64,000 bases of DNA from Papaver somniferum (lineage: Eukaryota; Streptophyta; Magnoliopsida; Ranunculales; Papaveraceae): assembly GCF_003573695.1 (NCBI RefSeq), contig NC_039368.1, forward strand, positions 11,059,860 through 11,123,859, given 5' to 3'. The translations under genes were made by a program, and so were the position numbers. The notes below the pieces were generated by a model. It ran no database searches. It was given only the letters and a program-made list of their open reading frames with translations, and was not told where the DNA came from. Positions 1-9,769 of the stretch are shown here, in pieces. Positions within the stretch are counted from its first letter, which is position 1. Every line of letters begins with the position of its first letter.

Positions 1-279
1 TCAAACACCTTGAAGATCGAGGCTATACATGTATTGGTAGATCGTGCGCGTGCAAGTTTCTTATCACTATGTGAATTGTGCTAGAATCAGGGTGCCTAAA
101 TATCTAGACTAAGACTCCTAAAAATTACATATTTGCACAAGACTCAACATTTCAAGGTAAATGAGCTCCATTTTTATGTTTTTTTTATCATTTTTTAATT
201 TTTTTGGAATTTTTTAAATTTTTTCAAAAAGCGGGAGTTCTGTTTTCCATTATAACATGTGATCGTGGTATCTACTCTA

Positions 280-314
280 TACCCCCAAACCTAAACTAAA
301 CATTGTCCTCAATG
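280..314 (-). promoter_or_regulatory. PPT-like tract plus conserved hairpin after gag (element A)
   Basis: Read on the minus strand, a 5-bp-stem inverted repeat (CATTG-AGGA-CAATG, 301-314) is followed by a purine-rich tract ending in AGGTTTGGGGGTA (280-292). The same pair lies just after the gag frame in D, F and both copies of E. The tract resembles the real 3' PPT next to the LTR. Confidence 0.6.
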
Positions 315-435
315 TTTCAAAATATGAACAAAATTATAATACAACATGTTGAGTAGAGAAAAGGGAAAGAGAATACCCGATCTCGGCGAAAGCAAGATTA
401 GAACTCCGTTATTCAAGGCAAGAATCCAACATATG

Positions 436-2230
436 TCAGCCGAGATCATATTGGATTAGCAAAATATATACAAAAGGAACAAAAGGATTTTTAAAATTTT
501 TATCTACTGGATTATATACAAAAAATTCACCGTACACTAACAATCTAAAGAGTTGAGGATCAACCCAAAAGACAAAGTGTAGAGGTTTCAACAGCTTCAC
601 ACAGTAATAATATGATAGGCATGCAAGTGAAGCTGTGAAACAAAATGAGCTACCCCCAAACCTGGATTTTTCAACAGATAAAATTTTGGATACAAAATCT
701 CGCAGTTTTTGGGGTTCATCATGCACAAGGTCTAATTCGAAATGAACTTTGCTAGGGACGGGTACACATGCTAATTCCAACTGTGGTTCCTCAAAGATAT
801 TATACTTAGATGCAAAATAGTCCAAAAGGACTTGGGAAGCACACAGTTTCAAACCTAGATTAGGGACTCTCAGAAAAATTGGTTTGACAATATGGGTACA
901 AACCAACTCTAGGTTGGGTGGAAGGGTATCAGATTGTGACTTAGGCAAGAAAGTGACATCTAAGTGTCTCACATGCATGAGATCAAGAGTATCAGTATTA
1001 TCAGTCACATCAGCATTATCTAAGTCACACTCAAGATGTGTAGCATGCTCATCATCACAAAAAATTTGCACAAGTCCTAATTCAGAATCGTGGTTATCCG
1101 ATATATTCAAATTATCATCAACAGAAGCAATATATTGTGGCTTAAGTATGGAATCAGACACATCAACTATGTTTTCCTGCATAGGATCATTAGTGTCAAC
1201 AGAAGATTTACCTAAGTCATGCTCTTCACAGGATAATTGCACAATATCAAAATCAGTATCAACATCACATGCATATGGAATATTAGAAGAAATATCATTC
1301 ATGAAGGTCGGGGCAGAAAAGCCTATTGTATTTGAAACCAAAGGTTCCACAACATTTTCAGCATAGACATGTTCTTCTAACATAACATTATCATTATCAT
1401 CATCATAGTAATATGCATACTTGTCCCTATTAGCAGTTGTGGTGTCATTAGTCAACTCATGTTCCTCTAGATTAGGTTCATATTCAATATCATACACATG
1501 AGAAGGACTAGACATGCTATTTTCAAAGTTCAATTCATTACCACCTATATCATGTGATAGTGTCTCAGTTTCCCTAATGGATTCCCATTGACGGGTTTTC
1601 TCCGCAATCTCAGCTAAAAATTTCCATGCATCATCCACAGTTTTATCAAGAAATTCACCATTACACATACACTCAACCATGGCTCGAGATTTAAAGTCTA
1701 GTCCCTCATAGAGGATAGCGACAAGTCTCCACTTCTCAAATCCATGGTGTGGACATTCGCTCAACAAATCATTAAAACGTTCAAAATAGTCAAAAACAGT
1801 TTCCTCATCCAATTGGACAAAACAATTGATACTTTGACGAATAGCGATGGTCCTATGATGTGGAAAGAATTTTTTAAAAATAGATCTGTGAGTTGGTCCC
1901 AAGTGTTGATTGATTGTGGTCTCAAACCGTAAAACCATGTTTTGGCCCTTTCCTTTAGAGAAAATGTAAACAAACGCAATTTCAGAGGTCTTCGGACATA
2001 TGATCAGGTTGCATAGTCCGACAAATTTGTTCAAACTCTCTTACATGAGTATAGGGGTTCTCAGAATCGAACCCTCGAAATAAAGGAAGTATTTGTATCA
2101 TGCTTGCATTTATTTTAAAAGGGTTATTGGTTTGAGGTAAGACAATACATGATAATGGAATTTTTATTGTGGGATACATGTATTCATGGAGAGCATAGGT
2201 TGGCCCATATTGAAAAGACACAAAGCCCAC
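436..2230 (-). pseudogene. Frameshifted Athila-like gag (element A)
   Basis: Gag would form the particle shell that packages retrotransposon RNA. The N-terminal part starts at 2230 (MGFVSF) and carries the retrotransposon-gag signature in pieces: an FRGF motif, a TWFYGLRPQ segment, FFPHHR, and an ERFNDLLSECPHHG segment, the last being typical of Athila/Ty3 Gag. Compared with F, two bases are missing near 1994 (cagaggtc against cagagagtc), which breaks the frame after the SEDL residues. The following 70 residues are read in another frame (1761-1979), and the rest is open in a third (436 to about 2034). The C-terminal half is acidic and ends with DPQLFRLLVYG and a hydrophobic tail, as in D. No CCHC zinc knuckle is visible. 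The frame is broken and unlikely to be functional. Confidence 0.85.
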
Positions 2231-3606
2231 TATTTGGTTTTAAAGGGTTTTCAAAAATTTGGTTTTTTATGGGAAAATTTTGGTTTTTATGGGTTTTGAA
2301 AACTTTGGTTTTTATGGGATTAAAAATTTGGTTTTCGAAATTAGGAGAATTTTTTTTTTTTTTTTTTTTTTGAAGCCCAAATTTTAGTTTAAAAGAAACT
2401 ACAAGCCTAACAAAACTAAATTACAAGCCCAAATAAAGAAAGAAATAAAAATAAAACTAATTATTACAAACCCACAAAAAAAAAGAAAATAAAAATAAAA
2501 CTAAAATTATTACAATCCCAAATAAATAAAATTAAAATAATTGTTACATGCCCAAAAAGATAATTACAATTACAAGCCCAAAAGAAAATAACAATACAAA
2601 CCAAAAAAATTACAAGCCCAAAAAATTTGGGTTTGGGTTTAGGCTTACCTTTTTGGAGGGAAGCCCAGTTGGGCTTTTATCCCTTTTCTTAAGTTGTACA
2701 AGCCCAGTTGGGCTTGGGATCTTCCTAAACTTTTGTTGGAGAGGCCCAGTTGGGCTTTGGCTTTCCTTTGGCTTTACAACAGAAGCCCAGTTGGGTCAAC
2801 CCAACAGCACCAGGCAGCTTGGAGAAGGCAGCACCAGCAAGAATGGCTAGCTGCACCAGGTTCACTCCAACTGCACCAGGGCAGCCTAGCAGCAGCAGCT
2901 TCAACAGTTTACAGCTCCAGCACCAACATCTCCAAAGTTCCAGCAGGTTGCACAGCTGCAAGTCCTCAGCACCAGCAGCTTCTCAGCACCACAGTACTAA
3001 AGTATCAACAGCAGCAGCAACGCTGCAATGCAGGAAAATGCAAGATAATGTAATAAGCAAAGTGTGCAAGAAAATGCAAGAATGATGCAGTAATAACTTA
3101 AGGTGCACTAAAGATGCAGGTAACTTAACCTAAACAAGATGCAAATGTAAAATACTAGGATGCAGTGCAAGAATGCAAGAATGTAGTGACAGGAAAATGA
3201 AAGTAAACAAAAAGGACTGAAAGAATGTAGATGTGCAAGTGATATGCAAGATGATGTACCTAAAACAGAATGTAATGATAGAAAGATATGCTAAATGCAA
3301 AATATGCTACAGCTATGAAGTTATGAAATGAACTGCAATGAAAAATATGCTAACAGCACAATATGCTCAATGCAACAGCTGAATGCACTTACAACTAAAA
3401 ATGAACTGCAATGATGAAACATGCAGTAAATGAGGAAATAACTTGTAAGAGTGACAGCAAGAGTGACAGATGAAGATGCAAGAATGAGGTTATGTGCAAG
3501 ATATGCAATGAAAGTGAAGATATGCAGTGATAATGAAAAGTATGCAGTAAAATGCAGAAAATAAGAGCAAAGATAAAGAGCAAACAGCAACAGCACCGCT
3601 ACCGAG
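2231..3606 (-). other. Untranslated leader of element A
   Basis: This stretch between PBS and gag has no convincing ORF. It contains a poly-T run near 2350-2371, an A-rich tract with many 'agccca' motifs, four near-palindromes (2661-2798), and a region whose sense (minus) strand is rich in CTG triplets (about 2820-3030). The leaders of D and F have the same character. Confidence 0.6.
2661..2798. repeat. Cluster of AAGCCCAGTTGGGCTT palindromes
   Basis: Four near-copies occur at 2661-2676, 2700-2715, 2742-2757 and 2783-2798. The first two are full 7+2+7 inverted repeats; the last two carry mismatches. The arms are AGCCCA/TGGGCT, which is also the plant 'site II' promoter core (TGGGCY). Confidence 0.7.
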
Positions 3607-3624
3607 TCCCCGGCAGCGGCGCCA
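3607..3624 (-). other. Primer binding site, tRNA-Asp type (element A)
   Basis: The minus-strand sequence TGGCGCCGCTGCCGGGGA is complementary to the 3' end of plant tRNA-Asp with one mismatch (CTG for TTG). It starts 6 nt past the LTR end, the usual position for an Athila-type PBS. Confidence 0.85.
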
Positions 3625-3630
3625 AAAACT

Positions 3631-5504
3631 TGGTAGGCTTCTAAAAGGGTCCTACAAATTATAACCGCAAGTGCACGGCGTCGGTTGTAGTTTGTGCAAG
3701 AACGGGTCGAATCCACAGGGACTTGTGTGTGTAGTTGAAGTTTCCTAAGCTAAGCAGTGACAGTAAGTGACAGTGGCAGTGACAGTTAAAATGAAACAAA
3801 GGCAGTGAGATAAGGCCAAGAAGCTAAGCAGTAAATGCACTAGGGGATTTGAATTCACCTTATGGCCTAGCTAGGCAGCATCAATCTAGTTTTTGCTCTT
3901 GTCCCTAATGGACAAAGGTGGAGGCTCATGCCTTCCTTATAATCCAGGCATACATAGATGGAAAGTTAATCAGATAAGCTCACTAGCATCACCCCTAGCA
4001 TTGAGTGTCTTCTTACAGCACACTCAATCACAGGTGATGTTTGATCCCTAAGCTTCATTACTTCCCTACTTCAGTTAAATGTGGATGGTTAAGTCCCTAA
4101 ATTCTCTAGTTCACCCCTAGCATTGAGTGTCTTCTTACAGCAAACTCAATCACAGGTGCATTTGATGACCAAGAACACTAACATCCTAATTCAGTTAAGC
4201 CTACAAGAGTGTTCACTAAGATTTTGCTACCCAACAAGGTCTTCAGGCTTCATCTAAGCCCTAACTGAAGAACTAGAACATGTTGACAGTAATTAAAAAC
4301 ATGATAAACATAAAGAGTAATTGAAATTGAAACAAAAACAAAAACAAAAACAAAACATTTGAGGAATTGAGGAATTGAGGAACTGGCTATTCCAGTCCTC
4401 TTGGTGGTGCACTGGCTAGTCCAGGCATACCTTCTACAACACAACATACATCCTATTTATACCCAAATTTTAGGGTTTACAATTTTCCCCCAAATTGGCA
4501 GTTGAAATTAGGGTTCGACTTTACCTAATTTGATGGCACAATCTCTCCCCCATGCGTCGACCCATTCTTCCTCTGACTCTCCTGCTCCATTCCCATGCCT
4601 CAATTGATCCTCTACCTTCACCTATTTCATCATTTTCTCATCTAGGGTTTCAGAGAGAAAAGAGGGGAAATTAATGAAATAGAAGGCTAGGGAAAGGTAG
4701 GGTGATGATGGGTTTTGTTTGATTTGGTGGAGAGAGTTGTTGGTGGCGTTTGGTGGAGATGGCAGGGGAGAAGGTGGTGGTGATGGCGTACGGGTTCTGC
4801 AGACGGAGAGGGGAAGAAGATGGATTCGATGGTTTTGGGAGAAGGGTGTGTTTGGTTCGATTAGGTGAAGGTGGGTTTGGTGTTGTAGTGTTAGGCGGGT
4901 GTAGCAAATGTTGATGAACAACGAGGATAAGCATTGGGTTGTCACTTCTGAAATAGATCTAACGGCAAGATGGAAGCAGGCTTGGAGCGACCGTTGGATA
5001 TATGATACATCAAAACTGACGGCTTAGATTGGAGTTAGGTACTATGATGTTTGACAGGAACTTCAGAGTTTGATGCACGATGATGAGGCGACCGTAGGAT
5101 GATGTGATGGATCCTATCTGACGGTTCTCATGGAAATGGGTATGGATATTGGAAATGGATTTGGGTAAGGGTTTTGGGCCTTGGGTATGCCAAGCCCGTA
5201 TCTTCTTTAAGAACAATTCTTCCTCTTCAAGCCCACTTCTAGTTTATCCGGCTCTTGCAAACATCATTCTTTGCTGCCTCCTTGTGTGATTCCTCTTGTA
5301 TTCCACCACTTTTCTGCTCTTTTTGCTCCGTAATTCATCCAAGCTTTATTTAGTACCTAAAAATACAAAATTAATTAATAAAAATATGTATTCTTGAAAA
5401 CAATGAAAATACAGAATATGGGATAAAATGTAGAATTAATGCACAAAAGATGAGTTAAATGCCAAGAAAAATATATAGAAATATGCACTTTTTAGCACTC
5501 ATCA
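3631..5504 (-). repeat. 5' LTR of element A
   Basis: On the minus strand it starts TGATGAGTGCTAAAAAGTGC and ends at the CA before the PBS spacer (3631). Length is 1874 bp. The first ~100 bases nearly match the LTR start of element D. It contains a TATA box (4453-4461) and two copies of a GAGCGACCGTNGGAT-like motif near 4985 and 5085. Confidence 0.85.
4453..4461 (-). promoter_or_regulatory. TATA box in LTR A
   Basis: TATAAATAG lies on the minus strand at the position equivalent to the TATA box of the D and F LTRs. It is the likely core promoter of the element. Confidence 0.6.
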
Positions 5505-5720
5505 ATGGTGACGTGTCAGAGTCGCGTCAGTACATGGGGTGACGTGTCATGTGCCACATCAGCACAAGGGTGACGCGTCGGGCGCCACGTCAGCACATAG
5601 GGGTGACATGTCAGGTGGCACGTCAGCACAAGAATGACATGTCAGGTGCCACGTCAGCACACGTGATGACTTGCAGGTGGCACGTCAGCAGGGTGCCACG
5701 TCAGCAATCAGAAGAAACAA
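5505..5720. repeat. Tandem array of TGACGTG...CACGTCA units
   Basis: About six degenerate units of roughly 30-34 bp, each made of a TGACGTG-like half and a CACGTCA-like half (for example near 5538, 5568, 5602 and 5632). The halves are inverted copies with an ACGT core, the type of site bound by plant bZIP factors. A related short array lies at 26905-27005. Confidence 0.75.
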
Positions 5721-6674
5721 AGTCGACAGCTGACTGGCGTTGACGTCAGCAAACGCTGATACCGAAGGATATTCCGTCACCGTCATTAACAGCGTTAGAA
5801 TATTTTAAGAATATTCCTTTACTGTTTGTCTGCGCCGTTAACGTCTTCCATCATGACGTCAGCACGACGTCATCAGTAGCAGCGGCGTCCGGCGTCTTCA
5901 TCTTCTCCGGCGACGTTGACGGAACTGCAGCAGCAGGTTCGGTGCATATCATAGTTCCGGTTCAGTGCATCACGAGGAAACTTAATTATGTAGCCCTGAT
6001 TCAGTGCATCATGGTGTAACTTAATACTGTATCGCTGATTCGGTGTAGCACGATGTAGCATAATATCGTAGCTCTCGGATATTTTTGCCCCAATTTTGTT
6101 ATTCTAAGGATGTTTAGACCCGTCTGTTTAGACACACTTTTCTTACACCTTAGGATATCCATACCCCATTGTATGGCTTTGTCTTTGGTTACCATTTGCT
6201 TGGGCATGTCTTTCTTCTTGGGCCCAACATTTCAACACATACTTGTTTGGGCTAATTCTTTGCACGTTCTTACCTAACTAATTCCTTAACACTATTGGAA
6301 GTTTTCTAGAATATTCTGGGAGGCATGCAGGGGAATGTCAATGCCATGCAACCATGCAGTCATCATAGGAAGCATGCAGGGAACGTTATGATAGGAGGCA
6401 TGCAGGAACACTTATGGCCATTCATGCCAATCTCGAAATTAGAGAAACGAAACGGAAATTTCCAAACATATAAATGGACGTTTTACAACCTAAAGCAGGT
6501 ATGCAATCTTCCCCACTTAAAATTATCTGTGAAAAATCTCTTGCTCACTTAAACGTCGGAGGGTTTTTGCAGGTACCCCCATACAATTCAATTGAAGATT
6601 TGAGCCGCGGATCGATTTCCAACAAAATCATCATCAAGTTCGTGTTTGGGGTAGAAGTAATTTTGCCATACAAA
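5721..6674. mobile_element. Remnant of Tat-like element C' (left part, including LTR end)
   Basis: Bases 5725-5815 match, inverted, the segment just after the PBS of element C (22684-22773). Bases about 6325-6674 carry several 'ggaggcatgcaggg' motifs like those of the C LTR, and end in 'aagtaatttt...acaaa'. This joins seamlessly to 'acaaaca..tagcgccgg' at 21058 once chain E is removed. The piece is therefore the end of a diverged Tat-like LTR. Its start is not defined, and no coding region is seen. Confidence 0.55.
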
Positions 6675-7391
6675 TGAAGGTAATGGATTTTTAGATTTAA
6701 AAATATATATACAAATATTGACAAATTGGTAGAGAGGTACTGGGACTAATGATTCGGCCAATCTTCATAACATAAGGCTTAATGATTTATTCTCAACAAT
6801 AATAGCTCAAAACATATATGGACTCTTATTTTGCCAAAGTCGATTCTCAAAACATTGGTTGTAAATGTTAAGCATGGAACATCAAATCACCTAAGCTAAG
6901 CATGACCCATCTAATCAAATAACACCCAATTTAATCAAATCATATTTCAATTAATTTTTAATGCAAAAGTCTTAAAAAGAATTAATAAAATTACCCATTT
7001 ATGAAGCTCGGCCTCCTCCGTCGCCCCAGTGTTGGGGTTTAACTCATCATAGTAAAAATGCTCTCAAAATAATTCATTGATGCTCAAAAGTGTTTTACAA
7101 TGAAGATAAATACAAGAAATTGATGTAAAACAGAACTATGCGACCCACAGAAGACGTCCAGAATCAACGACAGAGCTGAGTTGCTGTTGTCGTTGAAGAA
7201 CTACGACCCACAGTAGACAGTCGATGTTTCTGTTGATAAACGACTGCTGCTGAGAGTCCGTTCTTCGTGTTCTTCAGGCGTGTTAATGGCAGCAGCAGCA
7301 GCAGGTAACTTCTCTGCAACTCCTCCTGCGCCTCTCTGATCGCCTCCAAACCTCCCCAAACTCTCGACAAAACCTTTTCTAACTTCTCTAC

Positions 7392-7746
7392 TGGTGGGGT
7401 ATTCATGGGATGAAAATATGCTTGGATATTTTCATTATTATTTAATATATTTTAATTATCTAGAAAGATATATTGTAATTAATTAAGATATTTTCATTTA
7501 TTAATAATATTTTAGAAATATAATTGTTTATTTAGGGATTTTATATATTAGTTTAGAAATCTCGTATTTTAAGGAATAAGTATTTTGATTATTTGTCTGG
7601 AAGTTATCTATATAAAGAGCTCCATGTTTTCATATTAGAGGAGAAGATTTTGATTAATAAAAAAGTAGTGTTTTTCCTTGAGAGTGGTATCTCGGAAATA
7701 TGTGGTTTTAGATTTTAATTTTATTCAACGCTTCCGCCCTGCATCA
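7392..7746 (+). repeat. Chain B LTR 1
   Basis: A 355-bp TG...CA repeat with a TATA box (TATATAAAG) at 7609-7617. LTRs 2 and 3 repeat it at +1003 and +2006. Confidence 0.92.
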
Positions 7747-7748
7747 GT

Positions 7749-7763
7749 TGGTTCAGAGACAGG
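7749..7763 (+). other. Degenerate iMet-type primer binding site (chain B)
   Basis: TGGTTCAGAGACAGG starts 2 nt past the LTR end. It resembles the initiator-Met PBS (TGGTATCAGAGCCAGG) with one missing base and one substitution. The second copy is at 8752-8766. Confidence 0.6.
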
Positions 7764-7778
7764 CAACGCTCCTGCATC

Positions 7779-8489
7779 ATGTTTCGAGGAAGAAATTATG
7801 ATGTTGTTCGAAGAGCCGCTCTCAGCGATGAGAAAGAGCAAGCGGTAATAGATGATCTAGAACGGAAGGTTAAGGTGCTCACCCTCCAATTGGCTGAAAT
7901 GCATCATCAGCAAGAGCCCCATCATGGTCCTAGCCTACAGCGAGTGGAGGAAGTGACCGGTGATGAACAAAAAAACTTCCTTGGCGACAAGGAAGAAGGA
8001 TTTCAAGGAGTTGCACATGATCCACGAGATTCGTTGGAGTCCGGATTAAAGCTTGAAATCCCAAGGTTTGATGGAATTTTTTCTTTTTCTGTGGTTGAGA
8101 AAAATAATGTTGCCGTGGATTGGAATCTACCACCAATTTATGATATTTATCCTGATGATGAGATCATATTATGTTCTAGTTATGTTGATTCATACTCTCT
8201 AAAAGCAGTATGTAGTCAGGTGGATCAACGACATCAACTTCACATTTTCAAAGCGCAAATATTTTTGAGTCCAATAGCAATTATGCCAAGATTTTTTAAG
8301 TCGACGGATTATAAATATTTTCATCGGCGAATTATTTATACAAGAACTAATACTGGCAAAATTCGAGGGCGAATTTTTTCTGAGAAGGGGAGAATGGTGG
8401 AGTATTCATGGGATGAAAATATGCTTGGATATTTTCATTATTATTTAATATATTTTAATTATCTAGAAAGATATATTGTAATTAATTAA
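7779..8489 (+). CDS. Short Gag-derived protein, 236 aa (chain B copy 1)
   Basis: The frame opens 16 nt past the PBS with an ATG. The first ~100 residues look like the N-terminus of a Ty3/gypsy Gag: a basic MFRGRNYD start, a predicted coiled coil with heptad-like hydrophobics (about residues 20-45), and an EIPRFDG motif that normally opens the capsid domain. The frame then leaves Gag abruptly. Residues about 105-236 are of unrecognised origin, rich in Tyr/Ile, and contain PPIYDIYPDDE. They probably derive from the 3' end of a parental element after internal deletion. The stop lies about 95 bp inside LTR 2. There is no zinc knuckle, protease, RT or integrase. The frame is intact, but whether it is translated is unknown. 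Confidence 0.6.
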   Translation: MFRGRNYDVVRRAALSDEKEQAVIDDLERKVKVLTLQLAEMHHQQEPHHGPSLQRVEEVTGDEQKNFLGDKEEGFQGVAHDPRDSLESGLKLEIPRFDGIFSFSVVEKNNVAVDWNLPPIYDIYPDDEIILCSSYVDSYSLKAVCSQVDQRHQLHIFKAQIFLSPIAIMPRFFKSTDYKYFHRRIIYTRTNTGKIRGRIFSEKGRMVEYSWDENMLGYFHYYLIYFNYLERYIVIN

Positions 8490-8749
8490 GATATTTTCAT
8501 TTATTAATAATATTTTAGAAATATAATTGTTTATTTAGGGATTTTATATATTAGTTTAGAAATCTCGTATTTTAAGGAATAAGTATTTTGATTATTTGTC
8601 TGGAAGTTATCTATATAAAGAGCTCCATGTTTTCATATTAGAGGAGAAGATTTTGATTAATAAAAAAGTAGTGTTTTTCCTTGAGAGTGGTATCTCGGAA
8701 ATATGTGGTTTTAGATTTTAATTTTATTCAACGCTTCCGCCCTGCATCA
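8395..8749 (+). repeat. Chain B LTR 2 (shared, central)
   Basis: This LTR is the 3' LTR of the first unit and the 5' LTR of the second. Its TATA box is at 8612-8620. Confidence 0.92.
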
Positions 8750-8781
8750 GTTGGTTCAGAGACAGGCAACGCTCCTGCATC

Positions 8782-9492
8782 ATGTTTCGAGGAAGAAATT
8801 ATGATGTTGTTCGAAGAGCCGCTCTCAGCGATGAGAAAGAGCAAGCGGTAATAGATGATCTAGAACGGAAGGTTAAGGTGCTCACCCTCCAATTGGCTGA
8901 AATGCATCATCAGCAAGAGCCCCATCATGGTCCTAGCCTACAGCGAGTGGAGGAAGTGACCGGTGATGAACAAAAAAACTTCCTTGGCGACAAGGAAGAA
9001 GGATTTCAAGGAGTTGCACATGATCCACGAGATTCGTTGGAGTCCGGATTAAAGCTTGAAATCCCAAGGTTTGATGGAATTTTTTCTTTTTCTGTGGTTG
9101 AGAAAAATAATGTTGCCGTGGATTGGAATCTACCACCAATTTATGATATTTATCTTGATGATGAGATCATATTATGTTCTAGTTATGTTGATTCATACTC
9201 TCTAAAAGCAGTATGTAGTCAGGTGGATCAACGACATCAACTTCACATTTTCAAAGCGCAAATATTTTTGAGTCCAATAGCAATTATGCCAAGATTTTTT
9301 AAGTCGACGGATTATAAATATTTTCATCGGCGAATTATTTATACAAGAACTAATACTGGCAAAATTCGAGGGCGAATTTTTTCTGAGAAGGGGAGAATGG
9401 TGGAGTATTCATGGGATGAAAATATGCTTGGATATTTTCATTATTATTTAATATATTTTAATTATCTAGAAAGATATATTGTAATTAATTAA
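8782..9492 (+). CDS. Short Gag-derived protein, 236 aa (chain B copy 2)
   Basis: This is identical to the 7779 frame except for one residue (Leu for Pro in the YDIY-DDE segment, caused by a C-to-T change at about 9154). The start, coiled-coil region, EIPRFDG motif and the stop inside the next LTR are the same. It has its own PBS (8752-8766) and PPT (about 9385-9397), so each unit of the chain is structurally complete for reverse transcription in trans. Function is inferred only from the Gag-like N-terminus; the C-terminal half is unassigned. Confidence 0.6.
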   Translation: MFRGRNYDVVRRAALSDEKEQAVIDDLERKVKVLTLQLAEMHHQQEPHHGPSLQRVEEVTGDEQKNFLGDKEEGFQGVAHDPRDSLESGLKLEIPRFDGIFSFSVVEKNNVAVDWNLPPIYDIYLDDEIILCSSYVDSYSLKAVCSQVDQRHQLHIFKAQIFLSPIAIMPRFFKSTDYKYFHRRIIYTRTNTGKIRGRIFSEKGRMVEYSWDENMLGYFHYYLIYFNYLERYIVIN

Positions 9493-9752
9493 GATATTTT
9501 CATTTATTAATAATATTTTAGAAATATAATTGTTTATTTAGGGATTTTATATATTAGTTTAGAAATCTCGTATTTTAAGGAATAAGTATTTTGATTATTT
9601 GTCTGGAAGTTATCTATATAAAGAGCTCCATGTTTTCATATTAGAGGAGAAGATTTTGATTAATAAAAAAGTAGTGTTTTTCCTTGAGAGTGGTATCTCG
9701 GAAATATGTGGTTTTAGATTTTAATTTTATTCAACGCTTCCGCCCTGCATCA
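9398..9752 (+). repeat. Chain B LTR 3
   Basis: A 355-bp copy of LTRs 1 and 2, followed by TSD tctac (9753-9757). Its TATA box is at 9615-9623. Confidence 0.92.
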
Positions 9753-9761
9753 TCTACACCT

Positions 9762-9769
9762 CTTATATA
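9762..9769 (-). promoter_or_regulatory. TATA box of chain E LTR 1
   Basis: TATATAAG on the minus strand. Equivalent boxes lie at 14993-15000 and 20283-20290. Chain B sits immediately downstream of this box, so it separates the box from the rest of the LTR. Confidence 0.55.

Larger units (their letters stand above)
1..5504 (-). mobile_element. Element A: partial Athila-like, gag-only LTR retrotransposon (5' half)
   Basis: The element reads right to left: 5' LTR (3631-5504), Asp-type PBS (3607-3624), leader, a gag-like frame (436-2230), then a 3' region that runs off the left edge of the window. Its 3' LTR and left TSD are therefore not visible. The first 500 bases match, inverted, the region after gag in element D (about 47040-47500), so A and D belong to one family. 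No protease, RT or integrase is seen between gag and the edge, so A looks non-autonomous, although any pol beyond the edge cannot be excluded. In D the same distance is filled only by non-coding DNA. Confidence 0.85.
7392..9752 (+). mobile_element. Chain B: tandem TR-GAG-like mini-retrotransposon
   Basis: Three 355-bp LTRs (7392-7746, 8395-8749, 9398-9752) alternate with two 648-bp internal regions. The period is exactly 1003 bp. The block is flanked by the TSD tctac (7387-7391, 9753-9757). Each internal region has an iMet-like PBS, a short gag-derived frame and a PPT (gagaaggggagaa, for example 8382-8394). Two differences were noticed by eye: one in the internal regions (8150 against 9153, Pro/Leu) and one in LTR 1 (ggggt for ggagt). 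The insertion and tandem formation are thus very young. There is no pol, so it must be mobilised in trans. Confidence 0.93.

Noticed and set aside
884..1366. 160-codon plus-strand frame opposite the A gag
   Set aside because: It is antisense to a clear gag pseudogene and lacks any independent motif.
2149..2373. 74-codon plus-strand frame ending in poly-Phe
   Set aside because: It is antisense to the gag start and a poly-T tract in the leader.
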